DNA from: Acidobacteriaceae bacterium
GTDB taxonomy: Bacteria > Acidobacteriota > Terriglobia > Terriglobales > Acidobacteriaceae
Direction: 5' to 3'
Length of the DNA stretch: 64,000 nucleotides
NCBI GenBank assembly: GCA_028283655.1
Contig: JAPWKE010000003.1
Span: 620,001 to 684,000, forward strand
Shown: positions 39,601 through 48,404 of the stretch, in pieces
Layout: the number at the start of each line of letters is the position of its first letter
Position numbering within the stretch: the first letter of the stretch is position 1
Translations under genes and position numbers: made by a program
The notes under the pieces: generated by a model
The model's input: only the letters and a program-made list of their open reading frames with translations
The model's database searches: none
Told to the model about the DNA's origin: nothing

Positions 39601-39639
39601 CCTCGTCTCTGCCTTTGATTCAACGGAGGTTCATACTTC

Positions 39640-40602
39640 GTGGCTAGACTCGGCGGTATGAGTCTCTTTCAATCGCTTTCCCGCCGCCGTTTTCTGATGG
39701 GTGCAGGTGCTGCCGCTGCTGCTGTTGCGCTGGAGCCGAACTCTGTGGCCGCTCCGATGAAGGGGCATGGACAGGATTTTGACTTTGTGTTCTTGACGGA
39801 TACGCATATTCAGCCGGAGCTGGATGCGACGCATGGCTGCTCGATGGCGTTCAAGAAGATGAGCCGCGAGAAGGCAGATTTTGCGATTCAGGGTGGGGAC
39901 CATGTGTTCGATTCACTGGGTGTGCCGAAGGAACGCGCGGTGAGTCTGTTCGATCTGTACAAGAAGACCGAGCAGGACCTGGGGATGAAGACGTATCACA
40001 CGATCGGCAACCATGACTGCGTGGGCGTGTATGCCAAGAGCGGCGTTAGCATGGAGGACCCCGCGTTCGGCAAGCGGTACTACGAAGAGCATGTGGGGAA
40101 GACATACTACAGCTTCGACCACAAGGGCGTTCATTTTGTGGTGCTGGATTCGATCGGCTTCACGGAGGATCGTCGCTATGAAGGTCGCGTGGATGCGGAG
40201 CAGCTTGTGTGGTTGGGCAAAGACCTGGGCGCGCTGGAGGCGAAGACGCCGGTGATTGTGACGTCACATATTCCGCTGGTGACGGCGATGGATTGCTACG
40301 TGCCTCGGCCAGAGAAGCCGGAGAAGCACCATGGCGAGTCTGTGGCGAATTCCGATGAGGTGCTGAGCCTGTTTACGGGCCGCAACGTGATCGGTGTGCT
40401 GCAAGGGCATACGCACATTAACGAAGTGGTGACGTGGCATGGTGTGCCGTTTGTGACGAGCGGCGCGGTAAGCGGTAACTGGTGGCATGGAACGCGGCTG
40501 GGAGCGGCAGAAGGCTACACGATGGTGTCTGTGAAAGATGGCCGGATGCAGACGCGATATGAAACGTATGGCTTTCAGAGTGTGGACCCGAAGAACACGT
40601 AG
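39640..40602 (+). CDS. Tat-exported calcineurin-like phosphoesterase
   Basis: A 320-aa protein with a twin-arginine signal (SRRRFLMGAGAAAAA) and a metallophosphoesterase domain. The metal ligands are in LTDTHI, IQGGDHVF, GNHDCVG, VTSHIP and LQGHTHIN. Substrates in the family range from phosphoproteins to cyclic nucleotides; none can be assigned. Two starts compete: GTG 39640 with GGAGGT 10 bases upstream, and ATG 39658, which is only 7 bases after TAGACT and would be leaderless. The window also encodes TatB and TatC. The heptamer repeat lies just upstream. Confidence 0.88.
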   Translation: MARLGGMSLFQSLSRRRFLMGAGAAAAAVALEPNSVAAPMKGHGQDFDFVFLTDTHIQPELDATHGCSMAFKKMSREKADFAIQGGDHVFDSLGVPKERAVSLFDLYKKTEQDLGMKTYHTIGNHDCVGVYAKSGVSMEDPAFGKRYYEEHVGKTYYSFDHKGVHFVVLDSIGFTEDRRYEGRVDAEQLVWLGKDLGALEAKTPVIVTSHIPLVTAMDCYVPRPEKPEKHHGESVANSDEVLSLFTGRNVIGVLQGHTHINEVVTWHGVPFVTSGAVSGNWWHGTRLGAAEGYTMVSVKDGRMQTRYETYGFQSVDPKNT

Positions 40603-40611
40603 AGAAGGCAA

Positions 40612-40648
40612 TAGAAAACGGCGGAGCCACTGGCTCCGCCGTTTCTAT
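40612..40648. terminator. Bidirectional terminator between convergent genes
   Basis: A long inverted repeat centred at about 40630 (AACGGCGGAGCC with its complement) flanked by A- and T-rich ends, between the phosphoesterase and the second protease-like gene. Confidence 0.85.
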
Positions 40649-40655
40649 TGGGCGA

Positions 40656-42248
40656 CTATCGGGTAAAGAACTGGCGATCGCGTTTGGGGTCGTATTTGAG
40701 ACGCACGAGGTTGTCCCGGTAGTCGATGGAGATGCTGAGTCGCTGGAGAGTTGGCAGACCGAAGAGCCCGGAGGTTTCGAAGCCGTTGCTGTGAGAGAGC
40801 GAGGTTGTGTCGAGTACATAGTACTCATCTGGGGGAAGCATGAGGTTGGCTACGTGTAGCTTCGCTTGTTTGGACTCCCAGACTTTTTTGGCCTTGCCGG
40901 AGATGCCGTAGACCTCGATATCTGATCCGCTGAGTTTGCCAACCTCGCGAGCCATCTCCGGGGATACATCCGTAATGCTGGCACCTGTGTCCATGATGAG
41001 AAAGTGCGTCTGCTTCTTTTCGAATTCGGCCGGAAGCATGATCTGATGGCCGATGCGGATGGTGTTGGAGAAGTCCTTCAACTCCGGTGCGGTCGTGTAG
41101 GGATCGTGCGGAGTATCGTCGTCCTCGTCGTTGGGCTTTTGGCCGGGGCGTGGAGGGAGGCGATCAAGGTGGAGTTGGATGTTCTGATAGTCGAGAGTGA
41201 CGAGCCACTGGTTGAAGACATCCATGCCGATCAGGCCGTCGATGTCGTCGAGACGTCCATGCTTTTCGAGCACTTCGACCATGCAGTCGGAGAACTCAAC
41301 GTCACCGATCTTGATGCTCTTGACGTGGGTGAGATAGCTTGACGCGTCGCCTTCGTCCCCAACGCCGCCGACCTTGCGATGGATTTCAGGCACCAGACCG
41401 AGGGAGTGTGCGGCGCTTGCGGTGAGCGTGATGCCGGAGGCGCCGGTGTCGATCTGCATACGGCGTCGCTTGCCGTTGTAGGTGACGTCGAGGCCAAACG
41501 CTTCCGGAGAGGTGTGGTCGCCGTAGATGGGTTGCATGGGCACGGTGACAGAGGGTGTCGTGGACGAGATGTGACACTCGCCTGCGCGGTGGGCTTTCAG
41601 GTGGTCGAGGGCGTTGTTGTAGCCTTTGCGGTCGTCGTCTGCGATGTGGTTTGAGCCCTGGATGTATTGCTCGAGGGCTGCAGCGCGCTGCGAGCGCGGC
41701 ATGAGCCAGATCCACTCGCGGCGGATGAGTTCGTCATTGGGGCGCACCGCATGGGCGTGCTGGATGTAGTTCCAGGAACGTGCGTAGAAGCCCCAAAGTT
41801 CGGCTACGTTCGTAAACGCAAGCAGCGCACGTCCTTCGCAACCGTTGGCCCGCGCTGCCTTCAAGGCAAACTGTTGCGCGTCATCCGGTCGGCCTGCCCG
41901 GTAGGCGGCTTCGGACTGAGCGGTGAGCGCGAGTGCTGTGCCCGGAAACTTTGTCTGCATCTCGTCAGCTTCGGCGATTGCAGCCGTGACCTGGTCAAGG
42001 CCAATGAGCGCACGAGTCAGGCCGAAGTGGGTTTCAGGGTCTTGAGGGTTCTTTGCGATCGCGGCACGGTAGAGCGTTTCCGCATCTTTGTAGTTCTTCT
42101 GAGCGATGAGGTCTTCCCCAGCAGTAGGGGGAGTCTGAACGATAGGGCAGGAGTGAGGGCCGGAAGAGGTTTGAGCTCTGGAAACGTTTATTCCAACGGT
42201 AAACAGAAACAGCGAGGCCGACAGCGCAGCAAGGGTAAGGGGTCTCAT
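40656..42248 (-). CDS. Exported TPR protein with two retropepsin-like aspartyl protease domains (paralog 2)
   Basis: A 530-aa protein with the same architecture as 35993-37639: signal peptide (about 1-25), TPR-like helices (about 45-190; AQKNYKDAETLYRAAIAKNP, NPQDPETHFGLTRALIGL), then two aspartyl-protease domains with MQIDTGASGITLT and FLIMDTGASITDV and the later GLIGMDVFN and GLFGLPTLQ motifs. C-terminal segments (TLQ..SISIDYRDNLV) are nearly identical in the two proteins, so they are clear paralogs. The start is an ATG. It follows the DNA methyltransferase by 29 bases on the same strand and may share its transcript. Confidence 0.86.
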   Translation of the reverse strand: MRPLTLAALSASLFLFTVGINVSRAQTSSGPHSCPIVQTPPTAGEDLIAQKNYKDAETLYRAAIAKNPQDPETHFGLTRALIGLDQVTAAIAEADEMQTKFPGTALALTAQSEAAYRAGRPDDAQQFALKAARANGCEGRALLAFTNVAELWGFYARSWNYIQHAHAVRPNDELIRREWIWLMPRSQRAAALEQYIQGSNHIADDDRKGYNNALDHLKAHRAGECHISSTTPSVTVPMQPIYGDHTSPEAFGLDVTYNGKRRRMQIDTGASGITLTASAAHSLGLVPEIHRKVGGVGDEGDASSYLTHVKSIKIGDVEFSDCMVEVLEKHGRLDDIDGLIGMDVFNQWLVTLDYQNIQLHLDRLPPRPGQKPNDEDDDTPHDPYTTAPELKDFSNTIRIGHQIMLPAEFEKKQTHFLIMDTGASITDVSPEMAREVGKLSGSDIEVYGISGKAKKVWESKQAKLHVANLMLPPDEYYVLDTTSLSHSNGFETSGLFGLPTLQRLSISIDYRDNLVRLKYDPKRDRQFFTR

Positions 42249-42277
42249 GAGGGTAGGAGAAGTTTACGAAAGAGCCC

Positions 42278-43120
42278 CTATGAAGGCAATGAAGAAGATC
42301 GCGGGGCGAGAAGGTTTTTCAAGCGTTGGCGCATGAGCTTTACGGCTTCGGGGTTTTGGTCGATCAACAGGAACTGGCGGTCGTGTTTGGCGGCTGCTTC
42401 TCCCGTTGTGCCAGAGCCAGCGAAGAAGTCCAGTACGGTGTCGCCGGGGCTTGAATGGACGCGGATGATGCGCTCGAGGATGCCGAGAGGCTTCTGTGTG
42501 GGGTAGCCGGTTTTTTCCTTGCCGGTGGGCGAGACGATGGTGTGCCACCAGACGTCGGTGGGTGTCTTGCCGCGCGCGGCCTTCTCTTTGCCGACGAGTT
42601 TTGGCGCCATGTATGGGATGCGGTCTGCGGCGTCGAGGTGGAAGGTGTACTGGGTCGGGTGCCTGGTGTACCAGAAGAGGGTGTCGTGCTTGGAGGGCCA
42701 GCGGCGGCGCGGGCGTGCGCCGTAGTCGTAGGCCCAGATGATTTCGTTCTGGAAGCAGTCGCGGCCCATGATCTGGTCGAGCATGACTTTGCAATAGTGG
42801 CTCTCATGGGGGTCGACGTGGAGGAAGAGAGAGCCGTGCTCGGTGAGGATGCGACGGGCTTCTTCGAGGCGCGGGCGGAGGAAGCCGAGGTAGTCGTCGA
42901 AGCTGTCTTCGTAGCGCGGGTGCGGGGCTTTGCGCTCGATGCGGTAACGCTTGCCGCCGAAGCCGATGCGTTCGCTGGTGTCGTCGCGAGTGATGGTGAC
43001 GCGATGCCGCTTCTGGATGCTGCCGGTGTTGAAGGGTGGGTCGATATAGATGAGTTCGACGGAGTCGCTGGGGAGTTTGCGCAGGGCGCGCAGGTTTTCG
43101 CTTTTGACGATCTTATTCAC
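42278..43120 (-). CDS. Site-specific DNA methyltransferase (beta-class, N6-adenine or N4-cytosine)
   Basis: About 280 aa. Catalytic motif IV (YIDPPFNTGS) precedes SAM-binding motif I (LDFFAGSGTTGEAA), the order of beta-class enzymes such as CcrM and HinfI methylase; the DPPF tetrapeptide favours adenine-N6 but does not prove it. YPTQKPLGILERII is also conserved. No restriction endonuclease lies nearby, so it is probably a solitary, regulatory or remnant methylase. The start is uncertain: the GTG at 43120 directly precedes the conserved region, while the open frame extends to 43306 without recognisable sequence. The recognition site is unknown. Confidence 0.85.
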   Translation of the reverse strand: MNKIVKSENLRALRKLPSDSVELIYIDPPFNTGSIQKRHRVTITRDDTSERIGFGGKRYRIERKAPHPRYEDSFDDYLGFLRPRLEEARRILTEHGSLFLHVDPHESHYCKVMLDQIMGRDCFQNEIIWAYDYGARPRRRWPSKHDTLFWYTRHPTQYTFHLDAADRIPYMAPKLVGKEKAARGKTPTDVWWHTIVSPTGKEKTGYPTQKPLGILERIIRVHSSPGDTVLDFFAGSGTTGEAAAKHDRQFLLIDQNPEAVKLMRQRLKNLLAPRSSSLPS

Positions 43121-43173
43121 GGCAGGGTCTGACGTTGAGTGTAGCCGGGATGGAGACGGAACGTGGCAGAGGC

Positions 43174-43213
43174 AGGAAAAGCTTTGGCGCAAGGTGAGCA
43201 GAGAGTGCCAGGC
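43174..43213. repeat. Weak member of the dispersed intergenic repeat family
   Basis: GGAAAAGCTTTGGCGCAAGG... resembles the 5' part of the repeat copies near 20.66 kb, but the second half is diverged. Confidence 0.35.
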
Positions 43214-43325
43214 TTCTTGAAAGTTTAGGCGGTGCGTTTGTGTGTGTTCGATGATCGCCCGGTTGTGACGACATTCGCCCACGGGTGCGAGTAGACTGAC
43301 TGCCACCCGCAGGAGGGAAATGATT

Positions 43326-43787
43326 ATGGCGACCGAACTCTACTTTGAAGATTTGTATCCTGGCATGACCTTTAATTCGACGCGCACGTACAAGGTGACG
43401 GCAGAGGAGATTAAGGAGTTTGCCGAGCGTTACGATCCGCAACCTTTCCACCTGGATGAGGCGGCGGGAGAGAGCTCTTTCTTCAAGGGGCTGGCGGCTT
43501 CGGGATGGCTGACGGCGGCGATCGTGATGCGTCTGCGGGTGGAGTCGATCAAGATTGCTGGCGGCATGATCGGTGCGGGTGTGGAAGAGATGCGGTGGAT
43601 GTCTCCGGTGCGTCCTGGCGATACGTTGCGGACGGAGGCGGAGATTCTGTCGACGCGCCATTCGCAGTCGCGGCCGACGTATGGTGTGGTGCGTTCGCGG
43701 ACGACGGTGTTCAATCAGCGCGAGGAAGTCGTGATGCGTTCGATTGTGAACTTCCTCGCGCCGCTGAAGAATGCGCCGACGGCGTAG
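43326..43787 (+). CDS. MaoC-family (hot-dog fold) dehydratase
   Basis: A 153-aa protein of the R-specific enoyl-CoA hydratase type. The catalytic Asp/His pair lies in RYDPQPFHLDE; the rest (FFKGLAASGWLTAAIVMRL, VRPGDTLRTEAEI) fits the family. Typical substrates are enoyl-CoA or related thioesters. The ATG at 43326 has AGGAGG nine bases upstream; an ATG at 43320 is too close to that site. It stands alone, convergent with the lipoprotein gene (7-bp gap). Confidence 0.92.
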   Translation: MATELYFEDLYPGMTFNSTRTYKVTAEEIKEFAERYDPQPFHLDEAAGESSFFKGLAASGWLTAAIVMRLRVESIKIAGGMIGAGVEEMRWMSPVRPGDTLRTEAEILSTRHSQSRPTYGVVRSRTTVFNQREEVVMRSIVNFLAPLKNAPTA

Positions 43788-43793
43788 CGAAGG

Positions 43794-45659
43794 CTACGGC
43801 CGTCCGAGCGTGCCGGGGTTCAGCGGAAGGCTGACCGGTGCGGCCAGACCGATGAACTTGTAGACCTTGCCGTCGGAGCAGGGAGCCCAGACGCTGCCTG
43901 AGTTGTCGACGGCAACGCTGTAGATTGCTGCCGTGGAGCCGGTGGTGAATCCGGTGGCGGGCGAGAGGGCTGCTCCCGTGCTGGTGAGCATGGAGATGGT
44001 TCCATTGCCATTGCTGACCAGTGCGTTGCCGAGGCCATCGACGGCGACGCCCCAGGGCGTGTTCATTCCAGCACCGGTGTAGTTGGTGGTGATGGTGGTG
44101 CTGGCTGAGGGGAAGAACGAGATAGAGTTACTCCCGTAGTTGGCGATCCAGAGATTGCTGCTGGGGTCTGTCGCAAGTCCTGTGGGGGAGCTTAGCGTGC
44201 CGCTGTAGCTGGTGCCCAGCAAGTTGAGGAGTGCGAGCGACGTGACACTGTTGCCGGAGTAGGACGAGGCAAACGCTTTTGTTGCGGTTACGGCCGCGCC
44301 GTAACCGGTGGTGGCTCCAATGCTGAGAGGCCACGCGAGACTCGAGCCGTTGTAATAGGCGATGCCGGAGGAGCTGGCGAAGTAGGGTGTGCTCGAGGAG
44401 TCAAAGGCGACAGCGTTATAGGTATACGTTCCGAAGTTGAGAGCGGCTGGACCGTAGAGCGTGCTGGCGGTTCCTGATGAGGTGAAGACGGAAATGTACT
44501 TACTGCCTCCGTTCGCCACCACTACGTTGCCGGAAGATGGCTGGATGGCGAGTCCCTGAGGGCTGGTGAGCGCGGCGGTTGATCCGCCGGAGAAGCCGGT
44601 TGTACCGGAAACCACGTTACCAACGCTATTGAGCTCTGTGAGGGTGTTGTTTCCTGAGTTCGGAATCCAGAGGTTTCCGCTGGTGTCCAAGGCGGAGCGT
44701 TTGGGGGTGGACGTGTTGGGAGCCGTGAAGGCGATGGAGAGCGTCCAGTCATTTGGTACGGCCGAAAGGCCAGGATAGAAGGGACTATTTGCCGGAATGG
44801 TTAGAAAGAGCGAAGACACGTTCTGTGCGGGAAGCTTGGCCATGTTGAGTACTGCAGTGAACTCATCGGTGGGAAGAACCCCGGAGGCGTTCGGCGTATA
44901 GCCAAAGAGCTGGCTGCAACTGCCGCCGACTCCAGTGGAGTTGACGCAGGCCGCGATGATGTTGGCGATGGAGTTGATCTTTGAGGTCGGCACGGTGCCG
45001 TTGGCGCTGAGCCCGCTTGCGGAGGCATAGGTGGTGGAGGCTGGCGTGGTGGAGAGCGTATAGCCGTTGAATGAGTTCACCAAAAGCTGGGCGTTCTGAA
45101 ACGCGGCGGCAATTCCTGCCTTCGCCTGCGTTGTGTTGGTCGAGCCAATGTGCGTAGCGTCGGTGGCAAAGGGGGCAAGGGCGTAGGCGGCGGCGACGGT
45201 CGTTCCTTCATTGATCATGATGGAGGGGATCGCGCCATAGAACGTACCGTTGGACGGGCAAACGCCAAGAACGGCGACCTGCATGATGGTGCTGTTGGTT
45301 CCTGTGCCGATGCCGGGATCGCCACCCTGGGCGATGATGTAGACGAGCGAGTTTGCCGTGCAACTGTAGGTGCTCGTAACGCTGAAGTTGCCACCGGTCG
45401 TGGTGAGCACGTAGTACCCGAGCGCGTCGGAACCTGCACCAGAGGTCATGATGGAGGTTGCTGCCGAGGCGTAGCCCGTGGTGCCGACCGTGTAGAGGTA
45501 GATGTGGGCTCCCACGATAGGCTGCTGGCCGCCGAAGACGGTGCCTTTGAGCGCCTGACCCTGGGTAACAGTGTTGTCCTGGAGGTCCGTGGCGGAAACA
45601 CCGCAACCAGCCAGAAGAGAGCTTGCGCAGAGCGCAGCGAGCAACAATATCTTTTTCAT
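43794..45659 (-). CDS. Large lipoprotein with NHL/SMP-30-type beta-propeller
   Basis: A 621-aa lipoprotein (lipobox LLAGC at about residue 19). The N-terminal part resembles a carboxypeptidase-regulatory-like Ig segment (LKGTVFGGQQPIVGAHIYLY), followed by a Ser/Thr/Ala-rich region. The C-terminal 300 residues form NHL-like blades (SALDTSGNLWIPNSGNNTLTELN, GLATDPSSNLWIANYGSNSIS, GVAVDGLGNALVSNG). No catalytic residues can be assigned; such proteins are numerous in Terriglobia. Palindromes at 45702-45763 lie in its promoter region. Confidence 0.82.
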   Translation of the reverse strand: MKKILLLAALCASSLLAGCGVSATDLQDNTVTQGQALKGTVFGGQQPIVGAHIYLYTVGTTGYASAATSIMTSGAGSDALGYYVLTTTGGNFSVTSTYSCTANSLVYIIAQGGDPGIGTGTNSTIMQVAVLGVCPSNGTFYGAIPSIMINEGTTVAAAYALAPFATDATHIGSTNTTQAKAGIAAAFQNAQLLVNSFNGYTLSTTPASTTYASASGLSANGTVPTSKINSIANIIAACVNSTGVGGSCSQLFGYTPNASGVLPTDEFTAVLNMAKLPAQNVSSLFLTIPANSPFYPGLSAVPNDWTLSIAFTAPNTSTPKRSALDTSGNLWIPNSGNNTLTELNSVGNVVSGTTGFSGGSTAALTSPQGLAIQPSSGNVVVANGGSKYISVFTSSGTASTLYGPAALNFGTYTYNAVAFDSSSTPYFASSSGIAYYNGSSLAWPLSIGATTGYGAAVTATKAFASSYSGNSVTSLALLNLLGTSYSGTLSSPTGLATDPSSNLWIANYGSNSISFFPSASTTITTNYTGAGMNTPWGVAVDGLGNALVSNGNGTISMLTSTGAALSPATGFTTGSTAAIYSVAVDNSGSVWAPCSDGKVYKFIGLAAPVSLPLNPGTLGRP

Positions 45660-45701
45660 GAAGCGTCTCCGAAACTACTCAGCGGGAGTATTCACTTGCC
45701 T

Positions 45702-45763
45702 TACCATTTGGTACCCATGGGGTTGGTTACGATATGACACCTTTGGGTAACCTGCTGGTTACC
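45702..45763. promoter_or_regulatory. Cluster of three palindromes in a divergent promoter region
   Basis: TACCA-TT-TGGTA (45702-45713), CCCATGGG (45714-45721) and GGTAACC-TGCT-GGTTACC (45746-45763) lie within 62 bp between the lipoprotein gene (start 45659) and the YycJ-like gene (start 45815). They probably bind a regulator; which one is unknown. Confidence 0.5.
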
Positions 45764-45814
45764 AGCTGTGGTTGGGCTTTCCCTTTCCTCAAGATCGGCA
45801 GCTATTCTGGAAGC

Positions 45815-46855
45815 ATGAAGATGTCCGTTTTAGCGTCGGGATCGAAGGGCAACTGCACCGTTGTCAGTGCAGCGGGAACCTCGATCCTGGTGGACTGCGG
45901 ACTGAGCTGCCGAGAGATTCTGAAGCGTATGCAGCAGGTGGGGGAAGACCCCTCCAAGCTCGATGCGATTCTGATCACGCATGAGCATCTCGACCACATT
46001 GCCGGGCTCTCTGTCATGGCTCGCCGATTGAAGATTCCGGTCTTCTTTACGGAGGCCACACATCGCGCATGGCAAAGAATGACGCGGCCTCGGAGCACGA
46101 TGACCTATGCCGCATGGTTGCGAAAGATGCAGGCCGAGAAGGAAGCCCGTGCGCAGGTTGTCGCGGATGCCACGTTTGCCGGAGGGGGGCTCGCAGCTAC
46201 TCAGACGATGCTTGCTGAAGGCGAAGCAAGCATGTCAGAAGAGTCGATTGCGGCAGAGGATTCCGAGGCTCTGGAGATGCTTGTTTCGGCGGCGAACGAG
46301 GCGGAGTGCGAACCGACTGCGGAGAGCGGAAAACCAGACCCTGCATTTCTGCCGGTGGTGGAATATTTCCGTGCGGGACAGCAGTTCCAAATTGGGAATT
46401 TAACGATAAATCCTTTTACGATCCCTCACGACGCGGCTGATCCCTGCGGTTTTGTCTTCCATGCGGCGGCGGAGTCGATCCGGATGGCGGTGGCGACGGA
46501 CCTGGGATATGTGCCGCCGAACGTGAAACTGGCGCTGAAGGGCGTGGACGTGTTGCTGCTGGAGTCCAACCACGATCTGGAGATGTTGAAGGACGGGCCG
46601 TACCCATGGAGCGTGAAGCAGCGGGTGTTGTCGCGGGTGGGGCATTTGTCGAACGCCGCGGCGGCGGAGTTCCTGATGCGGGATTACGACGGAGGTGCCC
46701 ATACGATCGTGCTGGGGCATCTGAGCGGATCGAATAACCTGCCGGAGCTGGCGAAGCTGGCGGCGGATCAGGCGCTGGCGGAGCGTGGAAGTCTGCTGGG
46801 GAATCGTGTGGTTCTGGCCTCGCAGAGCGAGCCGATTGAGCCGATCTGCCTGTAG
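45815..46855 (+). CDS. YycJ/WalJ-like metallo-beta-lactamase-fold protein
   Basis: A 346-aa protein. The N-terminus (MKMSVLASGSKGNCTVV) and the metal motif THEHLDHIAGL are typical of the YycJ/WalJ group of MBL exonuclease-like proteins linked to DNA repair and cell division. Further ligands lie in NPFTIPHDAADP and LGHLSGSNN. The family is about 265 aa; an acidic insertion (about 120-205), rich in Ala/Glu, explains the extra length. ATG 45815 or 45821 is the start; TATTCT is immediately upstream and the Shine-Dalgarno is weak (TGGAAG). An upstream open frame from 45734 shows no conserved sequence. Confidence 0.85.
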   Translation: MKMSVLASGSKGNCTVVSAAGTSILVDCGLSCREILKRMQQVGEDPSKLDAILITHEHLDHIAGLSVMARRLKIPVFFTEATHRAWQRMTRPRSTMTYAAWLRKMQAEKEARAQVVADATFAGGGLAATQTMLAEGEASMSEESIAAEDSEALEMLVSAANEAECEPTAESGKPDPAFLPVVEYFRAGQQFQIGNLTINPFTIPHDAADPCGFVFHAAAESIRMAVATDLGYVPPNVKLALKGVDVLLLESNHDLEMLKDGPYPWSVKQRVLSRVGHLSNAAAAEFLMRDYDGGAHTIVLGHLSGSNNLPELAKLAADQALAERGSLLGNRVVLASQSEPIEPICL

Positions 46856-46941
46856 AGGCTGGGCGATTTCCGGCGTGAGACGATGTTTTTTGAGGCTTTC
46901 GCTGGTGTTTGGAATCTAGTAAACTAGCTGTAACGTCATCG

Positions 46942-47448
46942 ATGCCTACAAACTCCTCAAACTCGCGCCGACTGCAAACGTGCACTGATCCTGTGATCGG
47001 AGCCATCCTGACGGGATGGCGCTACGACATTTCGCAGATTCCCGCGGACCTTCGGGTGGATTATGAAGCGCATTTGGCGGAGTGCTCGTTCTGCCGCAGC
47101 AAGCAGCGCCTGAACCGGACGGTGGATGCTCTGCTGCTTTCGGCGACGACGTTGTCGTTTGTGGCGTTTCTGCTGGCCGCGCTGGTACTGCGGCGGGTGG
47201 AGGCTGTTCGCCATCTGGCGTCGCTGCATGTGAAGCTGCATCCTGAGACGGCCGGGCTGTTTGCACGGTTACCGTCGACGGTGACGATCGGTCTGGAAGC
47301 TGTGGCGATTGCGGGTGTGGTGCTGTCGCTTTTGCTGTGGGGACTGGTCGCGATGACGACTCCGATGGGCGGCATGGTGAGTGCGGCTTTGCGGCAGCGT
47401 ATGCGCAGCGAAAACGGCAACGACGATGACGTTGAGCACGCAGCGTAA
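46942..47448 (+). CDS. Zinc-finger-like two-TM membrane protein
   Basis: A 168-aa protein. Near the N-terminus it has HLAECSFCRSKQR, the H-x3-C-x2-C pattern of anti-sigma-factor zinc fingers (ZAS), followed by two TM segments (about 63-82 and 118-140) and an acidic tail. No sigma factor gene is adjacent, so an anti-sigma role is only suggested. It is 35 bases upstream of the rhomboid gene on the same strand. That is of interest because anti-sigma factors are often cleaved in the membrane. Confidence 0.7.
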   Translation: MPTNSSNSRRLQTCTDPVIGAILTGWRYDISQIPADLRVDYEAHLAECSFCRSKQRLNRTVDALLLSATTLSFVAFLLAALVLRRVEAVRHLASLHVKLHPETAGLFARLPSTVTIGLEAVAIAGVVLSLLLWGLVAMTTPMGGMVSAALRQRMRSENGNDDDVEHAA

Positions 47449-47483
47449 ACTGGCTGTGAGCTGAAGAAGGGCTCGCGCACCGC

Positions 47484-48383
47484 GTGAAGCAAAGATCCCA
47501 GGAATTAGAGTTCGAACGCGCCGAGTATGAGGCGCAAGCGCTTCCTGCCGAGGTTGATCCGGCTGCGGCGCAGGCTGCGTCGTGGTGGACGTATCCGGCG
47601 ACGTACGGCCTGCTGGCCGTGAACGTGGTCGTGTTTGTGGTGATGTTCCGCTACGGGCCGATGATGACGGCGTTGCATCACCATGACTGGACGGCGGTGT
47701 TTACGTCGCAGTTTAGCGGCGAGACGCTGGCGCTGTTTGGTGGCTGCGACACGCAGATGGTGCTCGACGGGCAGTGGTGGCGGTTGCTGACGGCCTGCTT
47801 TGTTCACGGGACGGTGCTGCACATTGCGTTGAATATGTGGTGTCTGTGGAACCTGGGGCTGTTTGGCGAGAGGTTGCTGGGGCGCTATGGGATGCTCGCG
47901 GTCTATGTGCTGACTGGCGTTGCGGGGAACCTGATGTCGCTGACCTGGTCGATCATTACCCGGATGGATTCGCTGGTGGTGGGGGCTTCGGGCGCGATCT
48001 TTGGCATAACGGGCGTGCTGATCGTTCTGCTGTCGAACCGAGGGCTGGCCAAAGATGGGCTGAGCTGGGACGACATTCGAGGGCTGCGCACGCAGGTGGT
48101 TTTGTTTGCGGCGGCGAACCTGGTGCTGGGAGCCGCGCCGAACTTTGCTCCGATGCTTTCTACCGGCACGATGCGGATGCTGCACGTGAACCCGGCTACG
48201 ATGCCACATATCGACAACTCAGCCCACATCGGTGGCTTTGTGTGTGGGCTGTTGCTGGGGTGGCCGTTGTTCAGCCAGATGACGCTGGGGAAGAAGGCTT
48301 ACAGAGCGAGGCAGAAGGCCGTGTTCGCCTCGGCAGTGCTGGTGTTGGGGTTGATGGGGTATGCGCTCGCCCGGTTTGTCTAA
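47484..48383 (+). CDS. Rhomboid-family intramembrane serine protease
   Basis: A 299-aa inner-membrane protease. The catalytic Ser lies in VGASGAIFGITG and the catalytic His in DNSAHIGGFVCGLLLG; the L1-loop and TM2 elements (GQWWRLLTACFVHGTVLHIALNMW) are also conserved. About six to seven TM helices and a 45-residue charged N-terminus. It starts at a GTG. The ZAS-like membrane protein just upstream could be a substrate, which is inference from position only. A strong terminator follows. Confidence 0.92.
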   Translation: MKQRSQELEFERAEYEAQALPAEVDPAAAQAASWWTYPATYGLLAVNVVVFVVMFRYGPMMTALHHHDWTAVFTSQFSGETLALFGGCDTQMVLDGQWWRLLTACFVHGTVLHIALNMWCLWNLGLFGERLLGRYGMLAVYVLTGVAGNLMSLTWSIITRMDSLVVGASGAIFGITGVLIVLLSNRGLAKDGLSWDDIRGLRTQVVLFAAANLVLGAAPNFAPMLSTGTMRMLHVNPATMPHIDNSAHIGGFVCGLLLGWPLFSQMTLGKKAYRARQKAVFASAVLVLGLMGYALARFV

Positions 48384-48404
48384 GGGCCGATGCGAGGTTT
48401 GAGC

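Noticed and set aside
39396-39623. A small protein with GSRKQEA repeats
   Set aside because: Direct translation of the CCTGCTT tandem repeat; no start signal and no conservation expected.
45734-45814. Extended N-terminus of the YycJ-like protein
   Set aside because: The extension crosses palindromic regulatory sequence; the conserved family N-terminus begins at MKMSVLASGSKGN.
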